From Mesostigma viride (lineage: Eukaryota > Streptophyta > Mesostigmatophyceae > Mesostigmatales > Mesostigmataceae): DNA of 64,000 nucleotides. Numbering within the stretch: position 1 is the first letter of the stretch; each line of letters starts with the position of its first letter. Shown here one piece after another: positions 19,894 through 31,189 of this stretch. The notes beneath the pieces were generated by a model. That model was not told the origin of the DNA. It was given only the letters and a program-made list of their open reading frames with translations, and did not search any database. The stretch covers positions 1 to 64,000 of the forward strand of contig RPFO01000203.1 of the NCBI GenBank assembly GCA_009746045.1, in the 5' to 3' direction. Position numbers and translations under genes: made by a program.

Positions 19894-21570
19894 TCAACGG
19901 GGTGGGGTGAGAGCTATCCCTTGGACCTGCTCCAACACACGCCCATCGAGCCACACATCACCCATGTTGCATTCCACTGTGAGATGGCCAACCAACACCA
20001 CCTGGAGTGCTAGGTATCGTGCCAAGGTATTGTCAATGTCAAAGGACGGAGAATTACCTTCCTCCAACGCGAGGAGGCCAGCGGCAGGGGTGAAGGGAGA
20101 AGGGTGAACTGCATTGCAGCTTGCCGCAAAGTCTGCGACTGTATACTCGACTGCGCGCCAGTCTGCCTCGGCGTCGGCGTCAGCGAAGCCTGCAGCATTA
20201 ACAAAAACCACAGACCCAGGCGAGCTCTCGGCCCCTAGGGCCCGCGCACCAGTGTTGTCAACAGTGGTTGGTAGAGCATACCTGGACAGGACGTCCGCGT
20301 TGGAGTGATCCACACCTGGCCGATGGACGATTGTCAGGTGGTACTCCTGAATGATCATTGCCCACCGGGCCAGCTTACCCGTGAGTTTGTCGCTGGTCAT
20401 CAACCACAATAAGGGCTGGTGATCAGTGACAAGTGTGAACACCCGCCCAAAGAGATATGGCCTGAAGTGCTTGATGGCCCACACAACGGCTAACGCTTCC
20501 CCCTCGTAGGAAGAGTACCGACTCTCGGCAGAGTTGTTACTCCGACTAGCGTACGCGATAACATGCTCGCGCCCCGCATCGTCCTTTTGTGCTAGCACAG
20601 CCCCTAGGCCTACCTTGGACCAATCGGTGTAAAGAATGAAGGGCAGAGCATAGTCGGGGGCGCGTAGGATAGGAGCGGCAGTCAGTTCCTGTTTGATGGT
20701 ATCGATGGCTCGCTGCTGAGCCGGACCCCACGCCCAGACATTGCCCTTCTTCAACAACTCAGTCAGGGGTTTGACTTTGGTGCTGAAATTCTGAATATAT
20801 CCTCGATAATAGCCAGCTAGCCCGAGATACGCGCGCACCCCCGAGATGTCGATGGGCACTGCGGCGTTGCTGATGGCTTCCACTTTGGCTGCCTCAGGGG
20901 TCCGGCCACCTGGTACAATCTGATGACCAAGAAACCCTATGGTCTGTTGGGCGAACTTGCACTTTTCAGGGTGCAGCCGCAGGTTGGCCTTATCTAGGGC
21001 GATCCGAACCTGATCGAGGTGAGCTAAGTGCTGGTCAAATGTCTCGCTAAAGACAATGACATCGTCTATGTAGCAGGCTGCAAATGGCAACCCTGCCAGC
21101 ACCTGGTCCATGGCACGTTGGAACACCGCACTAGCGTTGCGATGTCCGAATGGCATGCGAACCCACTCGTACAGACGGGTCCCACCCCAAAAGGCCAGCT
21201 TGCGCTGATCTGCCTCTACGACCTTGATCTGATGGAAGCCGCTACGCAAATCTAGCGACGACACATACTTGACCTGGGGAGATATTTTATCCAAAACATC
21301 ATCGACCCGAGGCATGGGGTACCTATCAACAGGAGTGTGCGCGTTCAGCTGACGCAGGTCAGTGGCCATGCGCATACCTGTCCACTCGCCTGTGATGGTA
21401 TCCTTCTTGGGTGCGACCACCGTGGCAGCTGCATAACTGGAGGATGAAGCGCGGATGATCCCAGCTGCCTCTAGCTCTCGACAGTTAGCATCTACGAATT
21501 CCAGCTCAGCCAAGCTCAGCCTATGCTGCCGCCTGAATAAGGGCTGATCCGTATCTAGTGGGACCCCCAT
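19894..21570 (-). CDS. Reverse transcriptase - RNase H of element B
   Basis: 558-residue open frame. RT finger and palm motifs include L-D-L-R-S-G-F-H-Q-I and Y-I-D-D-V-I-V-F-S (~21045-21070); the connection carries F-L-G-H-Q-I; RNase H has L-Y-T-D-W-S and the TDHQPL segment typical of gypsy. It ends just after the RNase H spacer (L-T-P-P-R), where a frameshift separates it from the integrase. The apparent Met start is internal: the frame extends upstream to the pre-RT linker. It is about 80 percent similar to the RT of A by eye. Confidence 0.85.
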   Translation of the reverse strand: MGVPLDTDQPLFRRQHRLSLAELEFVDANCRELEAAGIIRASSSSYAAATVVAPKKDTITGEWTGMRMATDLRQLNAHTPVDRYPMPRVDDVLDKISPQVKYVSSLDLRSGFHQIKVVEADQRKLAFWGGTRLYEWVRMPFGHRNASAVFQRAMDQVLAGLPFAACYIDDVIVFSETFDQHLAHLDQVRIALDKANLRLHPEKCKFAQQTIGFLGHQIVPGGRTPEAAKVEAISNAAVPIDISGVRAYLGLAGYYRGYIQNFSTKVKPLTELLKKGNVWAWGPAQQRAIDTIKQELTAAPILRAPDYALPFILYTDWSKVGLGAVLAQKDDAGREHVIAYASRSNNSAESRYSSYEGEALAVVWAIKHFRPYLFGRVFTLVTDHQPLLWLMTSDKLTGKLARWAMIIQEYHLTIVHRPGVDHSNADVLSRYALPTTVDNTGARALGAESSPGSVVFVNAAGFADADAEADWRAVEYTVADFAASCNAVHPSPFTPAAGLLALEEGNSPSFDIDNTLARYLALQVVLVGHLTVECNMGDVWLDGRVLEQVQGIALTPPR

Positions 21571-21590
21571 GCAGCCCCCGTTGTAGCACC

Positions 21591-23226
21591 CTAGTTCTTC
21601 ACTGCTGAAAGCGAAACTGAGCGTGCAGAATGCAACCAGTGCTCCATAGCCTTGCGTTGCGTGGCGGTGAGGTGCTCACCTATGGCCCATATGTGAGAGG
21701 CAGCAGGATCTGCGACTGCGGCACTCCTACTGTCGAGACAAGGCCCCCGGACAGCGGCATCGTGGAAAAGGGAAAATGCGGCTACACCGGGTGTGACGCT
21801 CACCTGCTGAATGGCACGGACTGCGCGACCGACCGATTGCTGCAGGGTGGGCGCTCCAGCGAACACCGTGCTGGACAACAAGGACGTCATGAGGATAACG
21901 CTCCATAGTTGAAGCAGCCGCGATCTCCATGGCGACCCAGTGCCGCCGGACGCTGTTGGCCGGACACCAGCCGCGTGGGCACTGACAGGCGGTGGCGGTG
22001 TGGGGATATCTCCCCCACCCTGGCGCACTTGCATTGCGGCCCGCAGAACATACCCAACCTGGAAGGCTGACATGGCTTGCCCAACGAGAGACCACCTAGT
22101 GGCCTCTAAAACCCCCTCAGCGGCGGACGCCCCCACATGGAACCCCATGCTCACCTCCCGAAACTCAGCGGGCGGCTGCACCAACAAACCCGTACCGGTG
22201 TCCCATACCAAACCCTTGCCCCGGTCCCTGTAGGCCGATGACCCCTGGTAACTAACCAAGGTGGGAAGAGCGCACATAGGCTTACCTACGTGATTGACGG
22301 GCGCGTAAGGGTGCCGATCGGCGACGTCTACCGCTGCGTGACCAAATGTGGTGGCAGCGCCACCTCCGCGGGCATGCCGTCGTGCTGTCGTGTGATCGCA
22401 TCTACCACTGCCTGGATGGTGGTGGTGAGTGCAAGGTTGGTCCAGAATGCGCGGTACCTGTGGGTGAGCCCGCCCAATCCTGCATTGTCGCACGTGACTG
22501 GTGCCCCTAAGATGTCCACGATCTGGGCCCAGTCCTTCCTCACTACCTCGTGAGGGCTGTCGTCGGCCACCACGTTCTCAAAAAGATACGCTAGTGGCTG
22601 GTCCTGCAGCTGCTGCAAGAGTCCAACGACTCGAAGCAGATCCCAAAACAACCCGCTCCTAGGATCCGCAAGCCCGCGTCCTACGCCGGCCTGACTCAAC
22701 CCTTGACATTCCCAGCCCGCGAGGACGAGGTCTATCCTCTTGTGCCGCCTCAAAAGGCCTCGCACATGAACCTCCCCAATAGCACGGATATCCTGAGGGC
22801 ACTCCCCAAACGGATCTGTCCACGCAGACGGAGGAACTGAGATGGATACAGGGCAGACAGCTGGGCACAGTGATGCCTATACACTGCCCGAGCGGTAGGA
22901 GACGGCTCTACGGCGATCAACGTGTGGCACGTACCGCCTGCAGCGAGAAAGCCAGCCAGCCCCCCTCCCATCCCAGCAAACAATTCTAGCAATACAACCC
23001 CTTCGGACAAGACCCGCGACTCTGCCACAACATCGGCACAGAAGTTACCTTCGGTTGTCGCGACAGCCACTTGGACTGCGATTGCCGCGGGAGATGAGAG
23101 AGTTGTTGCTGCCGCACCGCGTTGGTGACGTGCTGACGCAAAAGGGCCTGCCGCGCTTGCGGCTGCTGTCGCGCCGCCCACGTGCTCTGCAATGAGGCCC
23201 GTCCCACCAGCGCTGTTGGGATGCAC
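21591..23226 (-). pseudogene. C5-methyltransferase of element B (three frameshifts)
   Basis: Frame 23226-22750 carries motif I (L-L-E-L-F-A-G-M-G-G-G). Frame 22765-22328 carries motif IV (A-G-W-E-C-Q-G-L-S), motif VI (L-F-E-N-V) and motif VIII (H-R-Y-R-A-F-W-T-N). Frame 22493-21591 carries motif IX/X (A-L-P-T-L-V-S; W-S-L-V-G-Q-A-M-S) and the pre-RT linker. Breaks lie near 23035, 22830 and 22350. Every catalytic landmark seen in A is retained, including Glu before the catalytic Cys. One further base is missing near 21615-21620, so this frame leaves the RT frame about 20 codons before the V-P-L-D-T-D point where A does. Confidence 0.88.
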
Positions 23227-24560
23227 GGCCGATGCTTATCACGCACAGCCCCCCCAGCTGCCGTGACCTCCCCCATCCGTACCTCCACCACCGCGTCGTG
23301 CGAGCCAGCCTCGACCCGGTTGACCGTCGAGACACGCACTGCCCCAGTGTCCGAGCTGTAGCAGCTCACCGGGATGCTTGCTTGGCGCATGGCGTCACCG
23401 TCTCTGTCAACGATGTACACCGCGCGGCCTTCCCACATGCGTACCTCGAGCCGCATGGGAAACATGACCTCCATGCCGACCAGCACGTCATACGATGACT
23501 GCTCGGTCACAAGGGCATTCACAGGGATGCAGGCCATGTCGGATGGCCTGAGCGGGTTGAGGATGACCATTACCTGGACCGCAGTCATGGCAAAGGGTTT
23601 AGCGGCAGGGCCCTGCCAGCCCGCCACGGACACATGACTGTCCCGCAGCCCGCCATTCTCCCTGGTTAGGTTGAGCAACTGGGCCAGCCGAGCACTGATA
23701 ACGAGTGGCTGGGCCCCGCTGTCCAGTTTCACGACCAATTCATGGTCAGTACTGTAGACCACGTTGCTCAGGGGCTCCCCGTGCCCCTGCGCCTGAAACG
23801 CCATTGCTGGCTCGCCATCCGGATATGAGGTGACAGTGGGTGCCCTAGGCACTACGCACGCCCGCTGCGCGTTGTCCAAGACACCATGAGCGACATGACC
23901 CACGATTACCGAAGCCGATGCAGGGCGATGCCCGACAAATGTGGCTGTCTCAGCGTTGTGCAACCTACGGGCGTCCATTGTGTCAGCGTACCGCTGTACC
24001 TCTGACGCATGCGACCCGAGCACCTCCACGGCCCGCTGACCGAACCACTCGACCACTTGCCGGGGAGTGTATGCAGGCGTGTCCACGACCGACGGCATAG
24101 GGTATAATGGCAACAACCTGCGCCGCTGCTCTGCCCCAGCAGGATTGTCGTGTTCCAGGGTGGAGCCGGTCCGAGCGGGAGCCATGCGAAAGGACTGAGG
24201 CAGCTGCCCCACAGTCTCACTTGGCTGCCCCACCTGAAACGACGGCGGTGCACGTGCTTGCTTCCCTCGCGCGCCAACTGCGTGGATGTCCAACGCCATC
24301 ACGTCGGCTGGCCGCCAGAAGTCCTCGTCCCTGTATTGAACCTGCGATCCCCCATCCTCCCTTTCACGTCCCCCCGCCTCGCCCGTCGGCTGAATGATGA
24401 CCACCCCCGCGTCCACCTTCTTGTCCTCCACGTCCGCAAAGTGCACCCCCGGCGCTGGGCACTGCCCCGCCAGATGGGTGCGGACCGTTGCCGGGTGTGA
24501 CTTCTTACACGCCTTGGGACAATCACGTTTGATGTGCCCATCCTGACCGCACAGGAAGCA
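22986..24560 (-). pseudogene. CCHC knuckle and aspartic protease region of element B
   Basis: The knuckle C-F-L-C-G-Q-D-G-H-I-K-R-D-C (about 24560-24517) is in frame with the protease, but out of frame with the upstream Gag because a G run of 8 in A is 7 here (near 24602-24608). Protease signature V-K-L-D-S-G-A lies at ~23732-23718, with a later Y-D-V-L-V-G-M-E segment. The frame ends at 22986 after sliding out of the methyltransferase frame near 23035. Confidence 0.8.
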
Positions 24561-26305
24561 GCCCGATTTGCGCGCATCCGTCCTACCCGTCTGTGAGGAC
24601 GTGCCCCCCCAGCTCGCGTCGGCGGAGCGGCAGCGTCCTTGTTGCCGCCAGCGGCGTTACCCTGGGTTGCATCATGCGATGAGGCGTTGCGAGACCCCCC
24701 TTGGTTCCTGCTAGCACCGTGGCCGCCTTGCGGGCGCGCTTGTCTTGTGGCAGACGACTCACCCGACTTGGCCTTGGTCAGCGCGTCGACCTTGGCCTGC
24801 AGCTCGGCCACCACCGTGCTTACCGAGATCCGGCCTTGCGCGTGTCGTCGCATCATGGCCCTGACCTCAATGCACAGTGACCGCAATCGCCACGGCTGGC
24901 CGTTGGGCGGCGTGGGCAGCTCCATCTCCTTGGAGCCTAGCGCTTGCAGCCATTTCTGACACGCCAGCTTTTCGGACCAGTCCTCCACTTCGCCGGCGAA
25001 CTCCATGAGGCGCTCGTAAGATTGCTCCGGGGTTTCACCCTCGGCTATCTTGAAACTGCGCCACTCACGCTCTGCCTTGATGGTCTCCACCGGGTATTCC
25101 TGGCGAAGGAGGCCCCACAGTTCCTCGGCAGGGTCGACACCATACATGATGTTGTCATAGTCGGGCTGGCCACGCCCGTCGAAGCCGAACCACACGTCCG
25201 TGTGACGCGTGTACAGCGAGACCTCTCTCCACTGCTCCACCAGCCTAGCCACTCGCCTCAGCGTAAGGCCGTGAAAGAAGAAATGCATGTTGTTCATCAC
25301 AAACTCATGCATTACAGCGCCTTGCGTAGTCATGTATTGCAGATCAATCCATGACTTGTACGCGTTGTAGGCCTGCGCCAGCGTGGCCAGATTGCCGGTT
25401 GTGGAGAACTTCTCGCGCATGTCCACCCGTGGTAGGGTGGGCATCTTCGCGCCTTCAGGTATGAGGCGCACCCTTTGCGGGTACTGCACCCCATCGGCAT
25501 CCTCCGGCGGTCGCTGAGCTGCGCGTCCCTGCGCCAGCGTGCTTGGGCGTGCTGCCTCCCGTACTCGGAAAGCCAGCGGCGTGGTTATGTCCTCCATGGG
25601 CGGAATGCGCCCGATTGGCACACTTGACCACCGTGCAGTCGACCCGCCGGTCAGCGCCCCACCGCCTCGCCCAAACGGAATTGAGACCCCGCCTGGCAGC
25701 ATGCGTCCTGGTGCACCCCTGCGTGGGTCCATCGCGCGCGCCAGCCCTGCCCCGTTCTCCTCGTGCAATCCGTCTCGCGCTTGATCGAAAGGCAGGCGCC
25801 TGGGCGCCAGCGTATACTCGCCCCGTGGCTGACCATCCGCCTCACCAAGCAAGTCGTGTTGGGTTAGCGACCCAGCCAAAACCCCCGGTTCCATCGGAGC
25901 CCTTCCCGCCGCATTACCTGAGGTTGGCGGCTGGTCCCGCTCCCTCGGCTCCGCGGCAACACCACTTGGGCCCGGCATCGATGCCTGCCCGTCCCATGGT
26001 GTGGACTGCAGATGACGACCCTCTACGGCCACCAATCTGTCGGTCACTTCCCGCATCTGCAGCGCCAGTTGCTGCTGCAACTGTTGCGACTGTTGCTGCA
26101 TCTGCGCTTGCATCTGCGCGAACAGCGCCACCATACTCAGCGGCGCTTCTTGGTCGCGACTCTCACCCACTGCGGGTACGGCGGGAGGAATCCCGCCATT
26201 CGACCCCGGAGCGGACGTGTCGGCATCTGCTCTATTTGCATCCGCCATGGCTCGAGTCTGCGCTCGCGTCAGTGGCATGCACCAGCTGACCGATGGGCAA
26301 AACAA
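24299..26305 (-). CDS. Gag of element B (C terminus out of frame)
   Basis: The first ~565 residues are nearly identical to Gag of A, including the Gln-rich coiled coil and the helical Gag region. Downstream of ~24605 the frame is shifted by the one-base loss in the G run, so the last ~100 residues are spurious and the knuckle is lost from this frame. Confidence 0.85.
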   Translation of the reverse strand: MFCPSVSWCMPLTRAQTRAMADANRADADTSAPGSNGGIPPAVPAVGESRDQEAPLSMVALFAQMQAQMQQQSQQLQQQLALQMREVTDRLVAVEGRHLQSTPWDGQASMPGPSGVAAEPRERDQPPTSGNAAGRAPMEPGVLAGSLTQHDLLGEADGQPRGEYTLAPRRLPFDQARDGLHEENGAGLARAMDPRRGAPGRMLPGGVSIPFGRGGGALTGGSTARWSSVPIGRIPPMEDITTPLAFRVREAARPSTLAQGRAAQRPPEDADGVQYPQRVRLIPEGAKMPTLPRVDMREKFSTTGNLATLAQAYNAYKSWIDLQYMTTQGAVMHEFVMNNMHFFFHGLTLRRVARLVEQWREVSLYTRHTDVWFGFDGRGQPDYDNIMYGVDPAEELWGLLRQEYPVETIKAEREWRSFKIAEGETPEQSYERLMEFAGEVEDWSEKLACQKWLQALGSKEMELPTPPNGQPWRLRSLCIEVRAMMRRHAQGRISVSTVVAELQAKVDALTKAKSGESSATRQARPQGGHGASRNQGGSRNASSHDATQGNAAGGNKDAAAPPTRAGGARPHRRVGRMRANRAASCAVRMGTSNVIVPRRVRSHTRQRSAPIWRGSAQRRGCTLRTWRTRRWTRGWSSFSRRARRGDVKGRMGDRRFNTGTRTSGGQPT

Positions 26306-27766
26306 GAACCAACAAGCCTAGGTTTCGCTGAGAAGAAGCAACAACCAAAGGCTTTATAACAGGCGTCAAGGATAACGACTCGACTAGCCTGCCAGAAAAA
26401 GACAAGAGCCAGCAAATTCTGGCTAGTTCTATTTTCTTAAAATCTGTCTCAAGACACTTCCTTTACAAACTGTCAGCCAGGCCGTTCCCTGTACTGCTGA
26501 TGGTTGATAAACACTAAAGCCAACGTCTTGGCTTCGAACAGAAGGAAGCAGACTACCGGGTAGTCTCTTCGAGTAAAGAAAGGAGGGCTCTCAGCCGAGG
26601 ACAAGGAACTGTCCCTCGTGCCTGATGACCACCTTATTGCCTCCCCTGCTGTAGAATAATGCTTTCACAACACACACTTTGCACAGTCTGATGATGAAGC
26701 CGCACATGCGGAATTTATTGAGAAAGTTAATACAATTACAACACGTTGATAGTCTCAATATCGATGCACTCCATGCTCACGAGCCCGCAGTTAGGCAGCG
26801 CTCCATGACATGCTACCGGCCTTGCTCCCAAGGAAAGGGAGAAACACGAAGGCCACTAACGAGAGACTCGAAGAGACTACACGCTACGTGAGAGTCCTCT
26901 TCGACTATGAACCAAACCATTCGTCATGCCACACGCATGACACACGCCACACTTGTCAGTCCAGCCAGGAATGCCAAAACTATCTTGCTGCCTGAACCAT
27001 GCAAACAGAAACCGCATTCCAGTTGCCGTCCTGGCTTACTACCACACATGCCAACAAAAGCAGGAAGGCATCCCGACAAATCTAAATTGCTACCCTGTTG
27101 CCGATCTCATCTCCTAGAGGCTCCGGCATTTCTGTCCCTGGGAATGTCCGGCATTGAGTCACGACCACCAAGGTCGAAGCATAATATCCTTCAAACAATC
27201 TGCACGCTCACACCTTGCGTGTGAGTGGCCCAGCAAACATGCTTCTAATCTTTCCTTTCTAGAAGAAATCCCTTTGTAGGGCTGCCAGCGATTTCGCATT
27301 CATTCCAGCGATCTGGCTCCGCACCGCAAATTGTCCTTTTCCATTTTCTGTCCAGTCCTCATAACGTTGACCCGCTATTCTACACCACAAAGACACCTGG
27401 CCTGTCAATAGCCTCGGCGCTGTTGAAGTCCAGCAGTCCAGCTCCAGCTCCAGCTCCAGCTCCAGCTCCAGCTCCAGCTCCAGCTCCAGCTCCAGCTCCA
27501 GCTGTCCAATAACTCGCGTATGATCCTCTCGACGCTGCGCACTTGTGCTGCCGTCCGCTCAAGTACGTCTGTGCTGCGCGCCCAGCCGTGCCTGGCCCGG
27601 CGCGCGCGCACGTGCACTTTCGTCTGCTCTTATGCTGTAAGTGCTAGTGTCCCCCCCCCGGTCACTAGCCTTTGTCGAAAATGCGCAGAAAACAAATTCC
27701 TTGCGCACGTCACCGGTCTTGTGCATAATAGTGGGCGCCCGGATGACACAGCTCGCGTCCGTGACA
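26306..27766 (-). repeat. 5' LTR and leader of element B
   Basis: Nearly identical to 7874-9279 of A. The high end reads TGTCACGG in the sense direction. A CAGCTC array of 11 units lies at 27439-27504. The 141 bp block of the 3' side is missing here. No convincing primer-binding site (sense TGG...) was found. Confidence 0.7.
27439..27504 (+). repeat. CAGCTC hexamer array, 11 units
   Basis: Ten CAGCTC units and a terminal CAGCTG. It is the counterpart of the 9-unit array at 17947-18000. Confidence 0.9.
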
Positions 27767-27770
27767 AGCA

Positions 27771-29622
27771 TGGTGATGCTGGACAACCTGACAGCACAGT
27801 CCTGACTGTGCCAGGGACTGCTTCCTCCGTGTACCAGGAGTTGGGTGCCCAGATCCACAACATGTTTGGGCATGCCACTTCTCTGTCAAACAACTTTGCC
27901 TTCCGTATGGGCAAGGCACCCCTTCTCAAGGCGTGCCAGCAAGCTGCCTCACGGTGTAAGTGCCAGTTGTCCTCCAACAAGCCCAGGAAATCACATGCCA
28001 AAGCTCTACCTCAGGGCATTGGTGATCTGCAATGTGATATCCAACACATCAGGGGCATGCAACTGTTGGTGTGCGTTGACAGGTACACAAAGTACAAGGT
28101 GCTAGAGCATTTACCTTCTATGAAGAACAGGTACTTGCTGGCTGCCCTGCAGAATGTACGAGCCAAGTTTCCTACCACAAGGATCCAGGTGAACATGCAG
28201 TTTCAGCATCTCCAGGGTAATCCCACCCTTCCTGAGTTGCTGGTTACACCTAGGGAGGCTCATGGGCAGCAGGGTGCTATAAAGAGGGCAATCCAGGAGG
28301 TCAAGAAATTGATCATCTCTGAAGACTGGGTACCCTTGTCTGCACCTGCACTTGTCAGGAGTGCATGGTTGAGGAACGTGGAGCAGCAGCTGAACAGCAG
28401 GGTCAATTTCTACTATGATGGAGTTGCTGTCAGCCCAATGGGTCTATATCATGGCCTGTGCCCCCCACATGTGCTGGAGGGCTGGAAACATGCTGCACAT
28501 GTCACCTTTGCCAAGCTGAGGGAGAAGGACCGGGGTTGGAAGATGCTGGAGCCAACAGTGGGTCAGAAGGTATTAGCTTGGAAGGAACCGAGCCTGTATG
28601 GCAAACGTGGTAGCTGGAGTCCTGGGGTGGTTACCCAGGTTGATGAGGCTAGCCACGCATGCTTGGTCAGCATGGAGGACGAACCAAAGCATGTACACCG
28701 GCTGAGTTGGTCATATGTCAAGCCTAACCTGATGAATGAGGGCAGTCAGGCACAAGGCTCACAGGATCTGCATGATTTTCAGGTCCCAGGTGGCATCACT
28801 GACGCAACGACCACATCTGTTGCAGGGGAATCTGTCAGCCCTGGCCAGGTTGCAGAGGTACTTGTTGAACAGGCTGCAAGGTCAACAGCTGGGGAGTCAA
28901 CTGTCAAGCCCAAAGCTCTAACCAAGCCCAGGGGGACTAGTTTGGCTGGATTGATTGGGGCTCTGCAAAGGGCCAAGAAGCAGCCCAAGGTAGCCAAGCT
29001 CAGGTGGCATGGCAATCTGGGGCTGGACACTGCCTTAGAGGTAGACACTAATTCTCAGGTTTCCATCATTGGGACCAGAGCTGCAGCAGGGTACAGCATG
29101 TCTGAGCCCAGCTATCAGTTTGTGTCTGACTTCAGTGGCGGGGTACACGTGAAGGTACTGGGTGAGGTATCTATTCCTATCCTTGGACAGGACACTGCCT
29201 TTTGTGTCTTGGAGGGCTATCAGGGACCTGCTCTTCTGGGGCAGAATTTCCTATGCCAGGATGGGGTAGTGATCACGTCCTCTCTCCTGACTAAGGAAGG
29301 GGCTGGTCAGGTCCCACTGATTAATTTCAGGACCACTCACCTATCACGTGCAGTAACCAGGTCGGGTGTGCAAGTGTGCCAGGGGCAGGAGCCCTTGGTT
29401 GATGACCTCATATTGCCAGCTGCTAGTCATCCAAGCAGTTTGGGCATTGGTCCTCACTCACTTGCTGGACACAGCCCTATCAACTACCAAGGCCTGGTGA
29501 AGCTCATGTCCTCTCTCATTATGTGTCCCCAGGTCACACTGGGTCTGATTAAATCTGGGGAGGACTGGATCTCCAAGAAATGCGTGGAACCTGTCAATGA
29601 CCTGCCTCCTGCACGGCGTCTA
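27771..29622 (+). CDS. Integrase followed by aspartic-protease-like domain (element C)
   Basis: One open frame that starts in the flank of B; the apparent Met at 27520 is inside the LTR of B. The integrase core begins at about 28020 (C-D-I-Q-H-I-R-G). It aligns with the integrases of D and E/F, but the second catalytic Asp is Asn (V-N-M-Q-F, ~28190) and the Glu is Lys (A-I-K-R-A-I, ~28285). A C-terminal module with G-Q-K-V-L-A-W-K ... W-S-P-G-V-V follows (~28560-28710). About 110 residues later comes the protease-like domain, L-E-V-D-T-N-S-Q-V-S-I-I (29035-29072), then A-L-L-G-Q-N-F-L (~29235). The frame then runs toward RT and is split by J at 29622. Integrase precedes protease, the reverse of canonical copia. 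Confidence 0.8.
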
Positions 29623-30285
29623 TGTCAGAAATTTTCATATAATTCCTTGGTCGTCAAGACTGATTGAGACAATTGATAATCAGTTTATTCATTGCATATT
29701 CAGGTTACGGACTGCCACCGTTTCACCGCCAAAGCCATGGTGCGGTTCCCGGGTGGGGACCATAGCATCCATAGCCACACTGGGCTCGGACTGCAAGGTA
29801 AGTGCAACGTAGGTGCGTCACTTCCTTATCAAGGCACATTGGGGCAGCGGTGCACGTTCTAGAATATTCTGCACAAGTTGCCAGCTGTCGATTATACAAT
29901 TGACGATTAGGAGAACGCCAGATGTCAAGCAACTAACACGGCATACAATGCATCTAGAACTGGATTCAGTCATACGAAATATCCAACACGGAATATTCGG
30001 CCGAGGATAGTACCGTCGGCACCTAAGGTACGCAAAGTATTGTGCCGGAATTACAACTTCGGCACTACATAACTTTTGCTATACTGCACTGTATTCAGTG
30101 CTTTAAGTTGTGCCGGAAAGCTCACGGCGGGCCCTACCAAGCCTATTTAATTATCGGCCAGAAAGACGGCAGGCGGGTGCGATTGTTAGGGACGCAACCC
30201 TAATACCTCCGTTTACAACATGATGGCCAGACACTACAAATGTAAACAGGCAGTTGGGCACACAGGGTGAAATTCACCTCTGACA
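29623..30285 (-). repeat. LTR of element J (3' LTR by orientation)
   Basis: Direct repeat of 31190-31854; begins TGTCAGAAATTTTC and ends CCTCTGACA. Its last 92 bp also occur at 13814-13905. Confidence 0.92.
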
Positions 30286-31189
30286 CCCCCCTTGCACAAT
30301 GCCTAAAGTGAAGACACTATGCACGTAGGGCAAACAGTCTCTCCCCCCTAAATTCAGGCAAGGGCCTAAAAGCTAGGTATAGGGCAGCCAGGTATAAACA
30401 TACTCTGACACCCCCCTTACATGGCTAGCCCGTCAAAACAGTGCTACCATTGCTATCAGCACGGGGAAGAAAACACATTGCTCGTGGCAAGGGCCACGGC
30501 CAAACCATTCCTGGAAAAACGCAGCATAAAAGTTGATGTCGTCTTGGATGCATTGACGCCATTGCCGAACTTGGCTCGATGAAGCAGCAAAGAATTCTTG
30601 GTCTTGGTGGAGTAGCACTTTGATCGTGCAGGTGGTAATGGCGGCGATACTCGGTGCAAAAAGTTGCTCCCGGCCTGAACGCCTGCTCTCGGTCTGATCC
30701 CCTCGTTTTCGCATTGGGCATCTGCGTGGACTATGCACGTCTTATTAATCCCGCGATGAACGTCCGGTCAGCCGACCACAGTATTACTCCCCATACTGGC
30801 ATAGGCCAGTGACAGGTTCCGGCACAAAATTCGCAGCTCCACGCTGCGTTGCCCGAAAAAGTACCAAAAAATTAGCTTGCGACATCGCCGGCCGCAGGAT
30901 TTGAACCTGAGCTCATTAGATGGCTCCGGCTTCAACCAACGACGCCTGAAGACATGTGAAATATTCCGGAGATTGTTTTATATTAACTTCCGCGACTCCA
31001 GCCGCGACTGGTTCCAGGAAACGCGCTGGCCAGCAGGACTTCAACAAGACGCCTGACCAGCAAATATTACGCGACTCACGGCCGCGAACTTCCGAACCAT
31101 AATAATGCATGAAATACATTACGTCTCTCGCCATTTTCAGGCGGGTCTCGCTAATTGACGTCCATAGGGTGAATTCTGTAATGGCTTTG
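30286..31189 (-). other. Internal region of element J
   Basis: About 900 bp without recognisable coding capacity. It begins with the polypurine-type C run, and CTCTGACACCCCCCTT is repeated at about 30404-30419. A tRNA-like segment lies near 30885-30925. No primer-binding site starting TGG was found next to the right LTR. Confidence 0.6.
30885..30925 (-). other. tRNA T-arm-like segment with B-box sequence
   Basis: On the minus strand GGTTCAAATCC fits the RNA polymerase III B box at all but one position and is flanked by CAGG/CCTG arms. A short stem GAGC/GCTC precedes it where an anticodon stem would be. A matching 5' acceptor strand is not visible, so this is a tRNA-derived relic at best. Confidence 0.3.

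Larger units (their letters stand above)
16942..27766 (-). mobile_element. Element B: decayed, chimeric gypsy element with C5-methyltransferase, inserted in C
   Basis: Ends are TGTCGCG (low side) and GTGACA (high side), flanked by AGCA at 16938-16941 and 27767-27770. Same domain order as A, but broken by frameshifts in Gag/PR, three times in the methyltransferase, before RT and in the integrase. From the zinc knuckle upward (24552-27766) it is almost identical to A. Below that point the protein is clearly diverged from A, so the copy looks recombinant. The low end carries a 141 bp block twice (see repeats). Confidence 0.85.

Noticed and set aside
27520-27770. N-terminal 80 residues of the 715-residue frame in element C as real protein
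   Set aside because: They are LTR sequence of B read in a chance open frame. The genuine C frame resumes at 27771.
30860-31000. Functional tRNA gene
   Set aside because: A T-arm-like segment with a B box is present, but no pairing 5' acceptor strand, no convincing A box and no standard anticodon loop could be found.
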